A stretch of 41,834 nt of DNA from Streptococcus loxodontisalivarius (GCF_016908645.1 NZ_JAFBEH010000019.1:1-41834); one strand, 5' to 3'. Positions 25,603 to 37,652 are shown, counted from the stretch's first letter. Program-made: numbers and translations. Notes: generated from the sequence alone by a model not told the origin.

Positions 25603-27139
25603 CTACTTTATGAGATTGTTTCTGTCTTAGGCTAGCTGCTTTTTCAAGGAGTTTGACCAAACCAAAGGCTGCTAATGGTAGGATCAAGAAGATGTATGGA
25701 TAAACATATTGACTCTTGGTCTCCCAAACTAGATGGAAGAGAAAACCACCTGTCAGATAAACTGGTGCAATCAGGTTTTCGAGTCTTAAAGCCATAGGTG
25801 ACTTGATGAGGAAAATAAGACCTGAGAAGACACCTAGATACAGCAAAATTAAGATCATATGAGCTAGACTATAACTGATACGGTAGCCTGTTTTTCCTTC
25901 ATAGATAGACTTAGCAAAGCTAGCATTAACAGTCTGTCCGAGCTTTTTAATGGGTCCTGACCAGATAGATTGGAAAAGACCATCAGTCCATGTTGATAGA
26001 AACTTATTCTTAAAGAAGGTAAAGGCATAGGCTGGATGGCTGGTCATATAGGAGATACGATCAGCTAAATCTTCTTGACTCTGCTCTGCTATTTTACTAA
26101 AATCACCGTCATTTTCACTATAAACTGTCTCTACGTAGGCATCATACCAACCTGCGACTCGGTTATAGATAGGTCGATCATTTAGCCCCATGGTTACCCA
26201 GGCAATTTTTGGCTCACCTGAGAGGTCTGTTTTACTGAGAGACTCATAATGCCAGGTGAGAGCTCGGTTGGCACCAAAGCTGAGCATAAAAGTCAGAAGA
26301 ACCAAGATTAAGGTTTTGAAACGCTTCTGATACATGGCGTCAAGCAAGGCAATAATAGCAAAGCTGAGCGTCAGAATAATATAATTATTTCTGATGATAT
26401 AGGCCAAAATCATGGCAATCAGGAAAACAAGTCCATCTACTGCTCTGCCATTTCTCATAAAAGCGATAAAGCTATAAAAGGCAAGGAGGGAGAAAAAGAG
26501 TCCCGGCACCAAACCATAGGCAAAGAGAATGAAGAAAAACTGCGGTAGAAAGAAAAAGGATAGGATGATGACAAGGTTCGTGACGGCTGCTTTTTTGAAA
26601 AAGAGTTCCGTCAACTTCCAAGTCAGGAAGTTACTGGCTAGAACCATGAGTAGATTAAGTCCAAACAGGAACTTGGCTGAACTAGTATGGGCTAAAGCAA
26701 AGAGAATCCGCTCATAGGTCACCAAGCCTAGCTGGTGTGGGTAGCGATAGAGATAGCCTCCCTCAAGCAAGGAGCCATAGTCTCCCTTGTTAATGGCTAG
26801 CGCTGAATCATAGACTGCTCGAGCGTCATCTCGAAGGACATCAGGCACCTGACCAATTAGGACGCTGGCTAAAATCAGATAGATGAGAGAACCAGCCAGA
26901 AAAAGCCAAATAGGTTTGATTTTAGGCAAATCTCTGAGTAGACAATAAATGACAAACAAGATAAATGCGGCACCTATCCAAATCAAGGGCGAGGTTGCTA
27001 CCATCTTAGCCATCTCACTACCATCCATTGGTAGACTAGTCTGAACAAGTAGGCTTGATATTAAGAGAAGTCCAAACAGAACTAGCGACCATATCTGCGC
27101 CAATCTGCTTAAGATAAGACTTGATTTTTTAACTAACAT
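25589..27139 (-). CDS. Polytopic membrane protein, GT-C glycosyltransferase-like
   Basis: The 516-residue product has some ten to twelve hydrophobic segments. Near the outer face of the early helices sits DVLRDDARAVYDSA followed by YRYPHQLGLVTYERI, the arrangement of an acidic pair in the first outer loop that is typical of GT-C glycosyltransferases (PMT/ArnT type), which use lipid-linked sugars. A large outer loop (about 300-400) carries TWTDGLFQSIWSGP. The acceptor is not evident; cell-wall glycopolymer or glycolipid decoration is plausible. AAGGGG precedes the ATG. The structured repeat at 27215-27707 lies just upstream and could be its leader. Confidence 0.75.
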   Translation of the reverse strand: MLVKKSSLILSRLAQIWSLVLFGLLLISSLLVQTSLPMDGSEMAKMVATSPLIWIGAAFILFVIYCLLRDLPKIKPIWLFLAGSLIYLILASVLIGQVPDVLRDDARAVYDSALAINKGDYGSLLEGGYLYRYPHQLGLVTYERILFALAHTSSAKFLFGLNLLMVLASNFLTWKLTELFFKKAAVTNLVIILSFFFLPQFFFILFAYGLVPGLFFSLLAFYSFIAFMRNGRAVDGLVFLIAMILAYIIRNNYIILTLSFAIIALLDAMYQKRFKTLILVLLTFMLSFGANRALTWHYESLSKTDLSGEPKIAWVTMGLNDRPIYNRVAGWYDAYVETVYSENDGDFSKIAEQSQEDLADRISYMTSHPAYAFTFFKNKFLSTWTDGLFQSIWSGPIKKLGQTVNASFAKSIYEGKTGYRISYSLAHMILILLYLGVFSGLIFLIKSPMALRLENLIAPVYLTGGFLFHLVWETKSQYVYPYIFLILPLAAFGLVKLLEKAASLRQKQSHKVEEAE

Positions 27140-27214
27140 AAAAACCCCTTAAAGATATTCTCTTTTATTGTAACCTACTTGACCAGACTTGTAAACTAAA
27201 GCTAATCTCGAATC

Positions 27215-27707
27215 ATTCCCGTTGTTTGAGTTTTTGTTTTTTCGATATTCTCCTCAAGTGGTGGGGGTAAAACAATCCAGTGGATTGTTTTAGGTCGGCA
27301 ACCAAAAATTCAGACTTGCCGAAAGTTCATCGGACTGTTTGAGGATGACAACAGGAAACAAAGAATTATCGTAAGGCATCGTCAAGTCGGTTGTTCTCAT
27401 CAGATACAACCTAGACGATGCACTAACTCCGTAGCGATTTATTATCGAAATCGCTACGGAGTGTCGCAAACCTTCGGTTTCATTACTAAAGGAAAAGCCT
27501 AGGGTCATTTCCTTTCCCCCGAGCGACTTTGTCGCTCTTAGCACCACGGCGGAGACTATCGGAGGCGGCGTACTTCGTACGCCTAAAGCTCCGCTTCGAA
27601 AATTAACCTCCCATCCTATATGATAAAATTCTTAATTTCTCGTGGCGATTTAATTTTTTGCGATTCAGCAAAGCCTTGTCAAGATTAGGTTAAACAACAA
27701 CGGGAAT
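27215..27707. repeat. Structured intergenic repeat, copy 1
   Basis: This 626-base gap is filled by an element of about 490 bases that recurs at 33360-33786. It is bounded by the 12-bp inverted repeat ATTCCCGTTGTT (27215-27226) and AACAACGGGAAT (27696-27707). Inside are hairpins at 27269-27291, 27426-27462 (15 bp perfect, loop ATTATCG), 27468-27480, 27521-27537 (GAGCGAC/GTCGCTC) and 27567-27583 (GGCGTAC/GTACGCC). An open frame of 85 codons on the minus strand is not kept in copy 2. A MITE-like element or a structured RNA would explain it. It does not look like the pneumococcal BOX or RUP repeats as I remember them. Confidence 0.75.
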
Positions 27708-27733
27708 AGTTCAATCTCTTCTTGCCGATATAG

Positions 27734-27760
27734 AAAAAACAGAGCCCATAGACTCTGTTT
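27734..27760 (-). terminator. Terminator after the carbohydrate-binding lipoprotein gene
   Basis: AAACAGAG (27737-27744) pairs with CTCTGTTT (27753-27760), with a T run after it on the minus strand, six bases beyond the stop. Confidence 0.8.
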
Positions 27761-27765
27761 ACTTA

Positions 27766-29250
27766 TTATTGACCAAAGCCGCCACCAGGGCCTCCGCCAT
27801 TTCCACCAGGACCACCTTGCATACCACTTCCTTCTGTGGTTGTTGAGGCAGTTGCTGTTGTTGAATCGCTACCATTTACCGTAATTGTATAGGTTTCGCC
27901 ATCTTTGATATCAGCTGAACTGATAAGGATGTTACCGTAGCTTCTGCTTGCTGTGTAAGAAAGAACTTCATTACCAGACGAATCAGTCACTACAATCTTA
28001 TCACCACTTGATCCTGAGACATTTGCCATAATAGAGGCTTGACTTGAATCACCGTTCATGCCTTGGGCCATACCGCTACTTCCGATAGCAACCAGAGTTC
28101 CTCCTGTGATTGTTGCTGTACCACTATAGTCGAAGGCTGCATTACCACTATCTGTTGGTCCATTGACATAAGTCGTACCACCACTGATATTGATATCGCC
28201 ATTTGAATCAAGACCATCACCATCAGCCGTTACAGTCAAGCTACCTCCTGTGATATTGAGGGCAACACCATCCTGTGACTGCATATCTCCTGAGGTTGAT
28301 GCCCAGTCTGTCGCATTGACACCATCGTCTGAAGAGGTAACTGAAGTTTGACCATCATTGATGGTAATAACCTTACCTTCAAGACCTTCAACACTTGATT
28401 GAACATCTATTGTACCACCGTCGATAACAAGATTATTTGAAGCATGGATACCATCATCACCAGCATTGATGGTGATATTTCCTGATTGAATATAAATATT
28501 CCCTAGTGAGGTATCTTCATCATTGTCAGAATGAATAGCATCTTCTGCTGATGTCAAGGTCATATCACTATTAACGATATTAAGAGCATCATTTGCTGAG
28601 AGGGCATGTTTGACTGTTGAGGTGATGTTGTAGGTACCACCTGTGAACTTGAGGTCATCCTTACTCTTGATAGCATTCTCAGAGTTTCCTTCGACCGTCA
28701 GACTACCTGAGCCATTAAAGGTCAAATCGCTAGCGCTGTAAATGGTTGCATTTTCATCATCAGATGAATGCGTTGAGTCTGTCAATTTATTGGTTGAGCC
28801 GTCAGCAAGTGTGATAACTGTCTTATCGGCTGATTCAACCGCAATCAAGGCTTTTGAACCAGTCATGGTCACGCCATTAAGAACCAATTGTACCTTGTCG
28901 CTATCAGCAGCTGCGATACGAATTTGAACATCGCTACTTGTTCCTGAGATGACATAAGTTCCGCCACTGGTAATAGTAACCGTTGAGCCGTCAACCGAAA
29001 CACCATCACCACTTACAGTAGCTGATGAGCCTGAAAGACTAATCGTAGCTGCAGTTGATGCATCATAGCTAGAATCTAAATCAGTATCACTGAAATAATC
29101 GCTGTTTTGACTCGTTGTTGAGCTTGATGTTGTTTGACTGCTTGATGTACTAGTGCTACTGCTTGAACTTGTACTTGTTTGACAAGCAGCTAGGGAGACA
29201 CAAAGCAGTACCGTGGGCACTAAAAGTGCTAATTTCTTATATTTTTTCAT
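27766..29250 (-). CDS. Carbohydrate-binding domain lipoprotein (DUF4353-like)
   Basis: The 494-residue product has a lipoprotein signal with lipobox LAAC (Cys23), a serine/threonine-rich linker (about 24-48), and a long beta-solenoid-like region of repeated short units such as ITINAGDDGIHASNNLVIDG, ISGGTTYVNG and DDGVNATDW. Those GDDGIHA/DDGVNA units are typical of carbohydrate-binding (DUF4353) proteins. The tail is glycine-rich (GGPGGNGGGPGGG). It should be anchored to the outer face of the membrane. Ligand unknown. It is flanked by its own terminator and the GH1 terminator upstream, so it is probably monocistronic. Confidence 0.82.
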   Translation of the reverse strand: MKKYKKLALLVPTVLLCVSLAACQTSTSSSSSTSTSSSQTTSSSTTSQNSDYFSDTDLDSSYDASTAATISLSGSSATVSGDGVSVDGSTVTITSGGTYVISGTSSDVQIRIAAADSDKVQLVLNGVTMTGSKALIAVESADKTVITLADGSTNKLTDSTHSSDDENATIYSASDLTFNGSGSLTVEGNSENAIKSKDDLKFTGGTYNITSTVKHALSANDALNIVNSDMTLTSAEDAIHSDNDEDTSLGNIYIQSGNITINAGDDGIHASNNLVIDGGTIDVQSSVEGLEGKVITINDGQTSVTSSDDGVNATDWASTSGDMQSQDGVALNITGGSLTVTADGDGLDSNGDINISGGTTYVNGPTDSGNAAFDYSGTATITGGTLVAIGSSGMAQGMNGDSSQASIMANVSGSSGDKIVVTDSSGNEVLSYTASRSYGNILISSADIKDGETYTITVNGSDSTTATASTTTEGSGMQGGPGGNGGGPGGGFGQ

Positions 29251-29324
29251 AGACGCCTCTTTTCTCTTGTTTTTCTATGCCCTGCATTCTAGCAAGCATT
29301 CCTAAAATAAATCTTATAGTGAAA

Positions 29325-29364
29325 GAAAAAAAGCAAATTTGGAAAAAATTTCCAAACCTGCTTT
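29325..29364 (-). terminator. Terminator after the first GH1 gene
   Basis: A 16-bp stem with two G-T pairs (29330-29345 with 29349-29364) is followed on the minus strand by a T-rich tract. Confidence 0.8.
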
Positions 29365-29369
29365 CCATT

Positions 29370-30845
<1,476 letters not shown>

Positions 30846-30879
30846 TCAAAGTTTTAAGAAGAAAACTGGTAATATCTTA

Positions 30880-30896
30880 GGAAATAGTGATACTAT
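30880..30896. promoter_or_regulatory. Motif shared upstream of both GH1 genes, site 1
   Basis: GGAAATAGTGATACTAT starts about 70 bases upstream of the first GH1 start. The matching GGAAAAGTGATACTAT is upstream of the second. Within it ATAGT-GAT-ACTAT is a short inverted repeat, as expected of an operator. It also falls at the end of the histidine phosphatase array. Confidence 0.4.
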
Positions 30897-30903
30897 ACTA
30901 CTC

Positions 30904-31503
30904 TCATTTTCCATAGACCTTTTGATTAACAGGATCGATGATTTCGACAAGATCAAACTGACTGTCTTCTACTTCATAGTGGAAAATACAGCAGTTAGAG
31001 AAATGTAGCTCAGGATAATCTGCTAGTTCAAGACTGATAAAGAAACTCATAATAGCTCCCGCATGACTAACCGTGAGAACGGTGTCATCTGCATCAGCTT
31101 GATTCATTAGTTCAGTGATAGTTTTATTAAGCCTTGCTTGGACCTGATCTGCACTTTCCCCATCATATTTAAGATAGAAATCCTCGTGGGTCAACTGGTC
31201 AGGACGACGATTGGGATGCAAAAATTCTGGCTGACCTTCCATCCGTCCAAAGTTAAACTCTTTGAGACCCTTGACACGTGTGTAGTCTGTTCGACCTGAA
31301 GCTAGCTCGCAGGTGTCGCAGCAACGCTCAGATGTTGAGGAATAGATCTTATCAAAAGAAATGTTTTGACTACTGAAATAATTATAAGCTGTCTTTGCTT
31401 GAGCAATGCCATCCGCTGTCAAAGGAGAGTCGCACCAGCCTTGGATGAGATTGAGTTGATTGAAAAGCGTCTGTCCATGACGCATGAGATAAAGACTAGT
31501 CAT
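30904..31503 (-). CDS. Histidine phosphatase family protein, array member 4
   Basis: The 199-residue protein has the phosphohistidine motif LYLMRHGQTLFN near its start and the second catalytic histidine in TVSHAG. It belongs to the phosphoglycerate-mutase-like histidine phosphatases, which remove phosphate from small metabolites or proteins. The first 105 or so residues are nearly identical to 31496-32110, while the second half differs. Its start overlaps the stop of that gene by eight bases. It is last in a run of four paralogues; substrate unknown. Confidence 0.88.
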   Translation of the reverse strand: MTSLYLMRHGQTLFNQLNLIQGWCDSPLTADGIAQAKTAYNYFSSQNISFDKIYSSTSERCCDTCELASGRTDYTRVKGLKEFNFGRMEGQPEFLHPNRRPDQLTHEDFYLKYDGESADQVQARLNKTITELMNQADADDTVLTVSHAGAIMSFFISLELADYPELHFSNCCIFHYEVEDSQFDLVEIIDPVNQKVYGK

Positions 31504-32110
31504 TACTTTCTGCCTCCTTTACTTTGTTACTCCAATCCACAGGATCAATCACTTCGAGGAGTTTAAATTTGCCTTCTTGATAAGACAGTTTCAAAATACA
31601 GCAGTTGCTTGGTCTAAAACCACTTTGAAACTGTTTAGTAACAAATTGATAGAAACTAATCAGAGTACCTGCATGAGCCGTCATCAAAATAGTTTTCTGA
31701 TTCTGATTGGAAGCCATAATCTCTTGGATTGTCCCAATAACCCTATCTGAAAAGGCTGTCTGACTCTCCCCACCGAATTGAACATAGTAGTCAGCGAAGT
31801 CTCCTTCAACATTGGTTTCAGGATGCAAAAATTCTGGCTGACCTTCCATCCGTCCAAAGTTGAACTCTTTGAGACCCTTGACACGTGTGTAGTCTGTTCG
31901 ACCTGAAGCGAGCTCGCAAGTGTCGCAGCTACGCTCAGATGTTGAGGAATAAATCTTATCAAAAGTAATGTTTTGACTACTGAAATAGTCGTAAGCTGTC
32001 TTTGCTTGAGCAATTCCATCAGCTGTCAAGGGAGAGTCACACCAGCCCTGAATGAGATTGAGTTGATTGAAAAGCGTCTGTCCATGACGCATGAGATAAA
32101 GAGTAGCCAT
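31496..32110 (-). CDS. Histidine phosphatase family protein, array member 3
   Basis: The 204-residue protein has LYLMRHGQTLFNQLNLIQGW at the start and MTAHAGTLISF for the second histidine. The N-terminal half matches 30904-31503 nearly exactly, also at DNA level (31822-32110 against 31215-31503). The C-terminal half carries its own sequence (FGGESQTAFSDRVIGTIQEI). It starts two bases after the stop of 32113-32724. Both catalytic histidines are kept, so it should be active. Confidence 0.88.
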   Translation of the reverse strand: MATLYLMRHGQTLFNQLNLIQGWCDSPLTADGIAQAKTAYDYFSSQNITFDKIYSSTSERSCDTCELASGRTDYTRVKGLKEFNFGRMEGQPEFLHPETNVEGDFADYYVQFGGESQTAFSDRVIGTIQEIMASNQNQKTILMTAHAGTLISFYQFVTKQFQSGFRPSNCCILKLSYQEGKFKLLEVIDPVDWSNKVKEAESND

Positions 32111-32112
32111 CC

Positions 32113-32724
32113 TTATTCCTCCTCAAAAAGACTTTCACTTGTGACTGGATTAAAGCCTGAGAGGACCTCGAATTTGCCATCAGCGTAAGCGATTTTCAAA
32201 ATACAACAGTTGGTAAAACGAGATTTTCTCTTGAGCTGATTATGGGCAACATTGGCATTAAACTGCCCAATAGCTGCGCCGTGGCTGACGACTAGGACCG
32301 TGTCATCAGAAGTCGCCTCTTCCATGATAGCCGTCAGGGTCTCCTCCATACGCTTATAGACCGACACATTGTCCTCACCACCATAAGCCACAAAATAATC
32401 ACGATAGCCTGAGCCGTCCAAGAAAAGATGAGGATTGAGGTACTCCTGATGCCCTTCAAAAGCCCCAAAATCCTGTTCCTTCAGACCCTTCAGCCTAATA
32501 TAGTCACTACGACCAGAAGCGATTTCAGCCGTATCACAGGCACGCTCCTGTGTTGAGGCATAAACCTTTGAAAAGATGATTTGATTTTCTTGAAAATAAG
32601 CTTGCGCTGCTTGAGCTTGTTGGATACCTAAGTCTGTCAGAGGAGAATCCGATGCTCCCTGAATGCGCCCTTGCTCATTAAAACGTGTCTGACCATGTCT
32701 CATCAGATAAAATACTTTTGTCAT
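32113..32724 (-). CDS. Histidine phosphatase family protein, array member 2
   Basis: The 203-residue protein shows FYLMRHGQTRFNEQGRIQG and VVSHGAAIGQF. It keeps the family's central GLKEQDFGAFEGHQEYLNP and YGGEDNVSVYKR. It is clearly diverged from members 3 and 4. A spacing of nine bases from the upstream member indicates one transcript. Function within the histidine phosphatase superfamily is not predictable from this. Confidence 0.88.
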   Translation of the reverse strand: MTKVFYLMRHGQTRFNEQGRIQGASDSPLTDLGIQQAQAAQAYFQENQIIFSKVYASTQERACDTAEIASGRSDYIRLKGLKEQDFGAFEGHQEYLNPHLFLDGSGYRDYFVAYGGEDNVSVYKRMEETLTAIMEEATSDDTVLVVSHGAAIGQFNANVAHNQLKRKSRFTNCCILKIAYADGKFEVLSGFNPVTSESLFEEE

Positions 32725-32733
32725 AGCAACCTC

Positions 32734-33336
32734 CTATAAAGTAAGCACTTGAAAGTCTTGACTCGGCAGAATGACCTGAGACAAGCGCAGCTCATTACCA
32801 GAAATATCAAACTCGCAAATGGCACAGTTAGAAAAATGAAAACCCGCTGGAAAAGTCACATCCAGCTGCAAACAGAGTCCCCACATAGCCGCACCATGAC
32901 TGACCATGAGAATCCTATCCGACTGATCTTGACTCAACGTTTCTTGAATGGTCTTTAGGACACGCTGACCGACCTCAACAATATCCTCGCCACCGTAAGG
33001 AACCAAGAGGTCCTCAAAGGAATTTGAACCTGGTCGAAACTTGGGTAGGAGATATTCGGGTTGAGCCTCAAAAGAACCAAAATTCATTTCCTTGATGCCC
33101 TTTAATTGCGTCACATTTGACTGATTTGAGACCAATTTTGCAGTGTCAGTTGCTCTCTCTTGCGTTGAAGCGTAGACGGCATCAAAAGTGATGTTCTCTC
33201 TATCAAAATATAACTTTGCTAACAATGCCTGCGCTCTGCCATTTTCCGTCAAAGGGGAATCACAAGCCCCCTGCACGCGCTTTTGGGTGTTGAAGAGCGT
33301 CTCACCATGACGCATGAGATAAAGTTTTCGAGTCAT
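32734..33336 (-). CDS. Histidine phosphatase family protein, array member 1
   Basis: The 200-residue protein shows LYLMRHGETLFNTQKRVQGA and MVSHGAAMWG, with GIKEMNFGSFEAQPEYLLPK and YGGEDIVEVGQR in the middle. It is the first gene of the array. The upstream gap is filled by the second copy of the structured repeat (33360-33786), which would form the leader if transcription starts beyond it. No obvious promoter was placed. The AGAGGAGG just upstream of the ATG is a good ribosome site. Confidence 0.88.
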   Translation of the reverse strand: MTRKLYLMRHGETLFNTQKRVQGACDSPLTENGRAQALLAKLYFDRENITFDAVYASTQERATDTAKLVSNQSNVTQLKGIKEMNFGSFEAQPEYLLPKFRPGSNSFEDLLVPYGGEDIVEVGQRVLKTIQETLSQDQSDRILMVSHGAAMWGLCLQLDVTFPAGFHFSNCAICEFDISGNELRLSQVILPSQDFQVLTL

Positions 33337-33359
33337 ATAGCCTCCTCTGGACTTAGTCC

Positions 33360-33786
33360 AAACTATTTTAATAGTCCCCTTAAGTGGTGAGGCTCCAACA
33401 GTCTGGGAGACTGTTGGAGGTAGTAAATAAAACTTACGAAGTTAGTGACAAAACAATTCAGCGGATTGTTTGAGGTCAGCAACAAGAAACTAAGACTTGG
33501 CGTAAGGCATCGTCAATACGGTTGTTCCTATCAGACACAACCTAGACGCTGCACTAACTCAGTAGCAATTCATTATCGAAATTGCTACTGAGTGTCGCAA
33601 ACCTTTGGTTTCATTACTAAAGGAAAAGCCGATATCTTTTCCTTTCCCTCGATTGTTAGCGATAAGCTAACAATCTTTTCACCACAGCGGAGACTATTGA
33701 GCTGGCGTACTCCGTACGCCTAAAGTCTGCACCTCTATTTTAAAATTCTGATAATTAAGTAATAAAAATAACAATCGGAATAGTTT
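33360..33786. repeat. Structured intergenic repeat, copy 2
   Basis: This 541-base gap holds the second copy of the element at 27215-27707, in the same orientation. Matching hairpins: 33557-33593 (14 bp, with two compensated base pairs relative to copy 1), 33599-33611, 33651-33675 (GATTGTTAGC/GCTAACAATC, a stem of different sequence at the same place), and 33704-33720 (GGCGTAC/GTACGCC). It has an added 12-bp hairpin near 33391-33418 (CTCCAACAGTCT/AGACTGTTGGAG). The outer ends are more degraded: AAACTATT (33360-33367) and AATAGTTT (33779-33786). Confidence 0.75.
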
Positions 33787-33845
33787 AAACTGATTAGCAC
33801 CAATAAAAATGAATACTTAATTTCAGAACAATTCAAATATCAAAG

Positions 33846-33872
33846 TAGAGTTGAAGCTATCCTCCAACTCTA
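33846..33872 (-). terminator. Probable terminator after the second GH1 gene
   Basis: TAGAGTTG (33846-33853) pairs with CAACTCTA (33865-33872). The T tract beyond it on the minus strand is weak. Confidence 0.45.
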
Positions 33873-33877
33873 ATCGT

Positions 33878-35380
<1,503 letters not shown>

Positions 35381-35459
35381 TTAAGCCTTATCAGCCTTTC
35401 TTTGAACTTAATAGCTATAGTTTACCTCTTTTTGAAAGCCTTTTCTTATAAAATGATAT

Positions 35460-35475
35460 GGAAAAGTGATACTAT
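35460..35475. promoter_or_regulatory. Motif shared upstream of both GH1 genes, site 2
   Basis: GGAAAAGTGATACTAT lies 110 bases upstream of the second GH1 start and matches 30880-30896 apart from one missing T. It may be the operator of a common beta-glucoside regulator. Confidence 0.4.
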
Positions 35476-35483
35476 GGTATGAA

Positions 35484-35510
35484 AAAAGAATAGAGAGGAC
35501 CTATTCTTTT
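35484..35510 (-). terminator. Terminator after the extracytoplasmic protein pair
   Basis: AAAAGAATAG (35484-35493) pairs with CTATTCTTTT (35501-35510), followed by Ts on the minus strand. In the 35511-35670 stretch between it and the gene at 35671 I see only a short open frame on the minus strand (GQKEKIPSEYELGTITLSN) with no start, possibly a remnant. Confidence 0.65.
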
Positions 35511-35670
35511 AAGCATTAAATTCAATTAGAAAAGCAAATCACTGACACCACATCCATGTTAGATAAAGTAATTGTCCCTAACTCATATTCACTTGGTATT
35601 TTTTCTTTCTGTCCAGCGCTTTTTTAATATTAACGTGTCCAAAATCTGAGATAGCCTAAAGATGTCTGTC

Positions 35671-36630
35671 TTAATAAAAGACATCTTTAGGGTCCACCTT
35701 ATTAATTTCTTCAGAGTGATTTGCTATCCAGTTCTCATAGTCTAAATAACTCTCAATCTGTGTCCTCTCCCCAGTTGAAGTATCTTCTGCGTAAGCATCT
35801 ATGAAATTCTGTCCTTCTGTCGCGAACCAATAACCAACGGTATTAAACCATGAACCAAAATCTTCTGTCAACGGTCTTACATAAATTTTTCCGCCATTTT
35901 CTAAAGTTTTTGCAATCTCCGGTTGAACCAACGGTAGGTTCACTTTACCTAAATTTACCGCCTTACCATCAATAACTGTCAACTCAAATGAATTTACAAA
36001 TAAATTATATTTCCGAACTAAAGTATTAACATTAGTTAACTCAAATGCATTAGAAAATACCGAAGTCATATAAAAGCTATTTTTCTCTAAAGTTATATTC
36101 ACTGTAAACTGCTCCGAATCAATTTCAAATAAATGGGTACTTGAATCAACATCTCCTGTTTTCAATTTTATATAAAGATAATCTTTCCCAGAATATGTAA
36201 TTGCATTAACATCAGTTATCATACCATCTAAGTTAGCTTTCTGAATAATAGCAAGCAAATCAAGTTCCTTAACTTTAGCTCCCTCACTATTTAAACCATA
36301 AAGTGTCACCTTAACTGACTCACCAGTATCAATCTGATACTCATTAGATTGCTCGTCATCTCTCTGCTTATAGATAACCCTAGCCACATAATTTTGAGAA
36401 ACACTAATATTAGAAGTTCCTTGCTCTGGATTTTTAAAATCAATAGCAACATATTGTTTTTGTTCACCAAATAAGCTAATTTTTTCTATTTCTGAACTTT
36501 GATTTTCCTCATAATGTATCTCAATCGTCGGATTAGTAGTCTTGTAGCCTTTATATGAGATATAAACCAAAGTGCATATTAGTAATCCTAGAAATAGGGC
36601 GTAGATATTGTATTTACTGGTCTTTTTCAT
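35671..36630 (-). CDS. Membrane-anchored extracytoplasmic protein, paralogue 2
   Basis: The 319-residue product has one N-terminal hydrophobic helix (about 8-27) and a soluble outer domain. It shares with 36645-37652 the blocks NISVSQNYVARVIYKQRDDE, then EYQIDTGESV, and FNTVGYWFATEGQNFIDAYA with DYENWIANH. The middle (about 130-230) differs. No family is recognised, and no catalytic motif is seen. AAAAAGGAT precedes the ATG. A 13-bp inverted repeat spans its stop codon (35655-35691). It is 14 bases from its paralogue, in one operon. Confidence 0.65.
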   Translation of the reverse strand: MKKTSKYNIYALFLGLLICTLVYISYKGYKTTNPTIEIHYEENQSSEIEKISLFGEQKQYVAIDFKNPEQGTSNISVSQNYVARVIYKQRDDEQSNEYQIDTGESVKVTLYGLNSEGAKVKELDLLAIIQKANLDGMITDVNAITYSGKDYLYIKLKTGDVDSSTHLFEIDSEQFTVNITLEKNSFYMTSVFSNAFELTNVNTLVRKYNLFVNSFELTVIDGKAVNLGKVNLPLVQPEIAKTLENGGKIYVRPLTEDFGSWFNTVGYWFATEGQNFIDAYAEDTSTGERTQIESYLDYENWIANHSEEINKVDPKDVFY

Positions 36631-36644
36631 AATCCTTTTTCCAT

Positions 36645-37652
36645 TTAATAATAATTACTTCCTCTTGGATCTGTTCTCTTTAATTCATCAGGATGCAGTG
36701 CAATCCAATTTTCATAGTCTGAATAACTCTTAATCTGTGTTTTCTCACCTGTCGTTGTATCTTCAGCATATGTATCTATAAAGCTCTGCCCCTTTGGCGC
36801 AAACCAATAACCGACCGTGTTAAACCAATCCCCAAAATTCTCTGAAAGGGGTCTCATATATATTTCGATATTACTTTCCGAAAGAGTCTCAAGATTTGGA
36901 TTTTCTACAAAAAAATTGGTGTCTTTCAATAAACTGATTTTCTCCTGAGGTATTGATAACCTGATCGCATAAAGCATGATATCATAGGAGTTAGATAAGT
37001 TCATCATCATTCCTGATAATTTAAATGCACTCGAAGCAGATAAATTATGGACATATTTGTTCAAATTAGGGTTATTTTTTCTATTTTCCGGAAATAGAAT
37101 GTCTGGAGAGTCTACCAAGACTTTTGAATCTATTTCATAGAGTTTTCTTACTTGTTTTTGATCAGAAGTATCATCATGAGTGATAATCATTATTAGATAA
37201 TCTTTTCCTTCGTAGGTTATTAGAGATACCGAACCCAAATAGCCATTTAGATTATTATTTTTCATAACATCAAGCAAGTCAATTGTTGTAGAAGTCAGTG
37301 ATTCATTATTCAAATCATATAAAGTAACTTCTACTGACTCGCCAGTGTCAATCTGATATTCTTGAGACTGTTCATCATCCCTCTGTTTGTAAACAACCCT
37401 TGCCACATAATTTTGGGAGACACTGATGTTAGTTGAACCTTTTTGATCATTACCTAAATCAATCGCAACAAACTGCTTATTATCCCCAAATAGGCTTATA
37501 GAATTTATTTTGGGAGTTTGATAATTTTCATAATGAATACTTGTAGAAGACGTAGTAGAAGATGATTTAGAAAAATAATAAATAAAGAAAGCAAATCCTA
37601 AAGCAATAACAACACTTAATAATATTAAAAATCTCGTTTTTGAACTCTTCAT
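36645..37652 (-). CDS. Membrane-anchored extracytoplasmic protein, paralogue 1
   Basis: The 335-residue product has a hydrophobic N-terminal helix (about 8-28) followed by a serine/threonine-rich stretch and a soluble domain. Conserved blocks with the next gene are NISVSQNYVARVVYKQRDDE and FNTVGYWFAPKGQSFIDTYA, then EDTTTGEKTQIKSYSDYENW. The same C-terminal motif survives as a fragment at 3309-3420 in the membrane-protein island, which ties the two regions together. AGGAGG precedes the ATG. Family and function unknown. Confidence 0.65.
   Translation of the reverse strand: MKSSKTRFLILLSVVIALGFAFFIYYFSKSSSTTSSTSIHYENYQTPKINSISLFGDNKQFVAIDLGNDQKGSTNISVSQNYVARVVYKQRDDEQSQEYQIDTGESVEVTLYDLNNESLTSTTIDLLDVMKNNNLNGYLGSVSLITYEGKDYLIMIITHDDTSDQKQVRKLYEIDSKVLVDSPDILFPENRKNNPNLNKYVHNLSASSAFKLSGMMMNLSNSYDIMLYAIRLSIPQEKISLLKDTNFFVENPNLETLSESNIEIYMRPLSENFGDWFNTVGYWFAPKGQSFIDTYAEDTTTGEKTQIKSYSDYENWIALHPDELKRTDPRGSNYY

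Noticed and set aside
27290..27547. 85-codon open frame on the minus strand inside the repeat
   Set aside because: The matching stretch of copy 2 meets a stop within the central hairpin, and the differences between copies preserve base pairing and not codons.
31684..32019. 111-codon minus-strand open frame
   Set aside because: Alternative frame within histidine phosphatase member 3.
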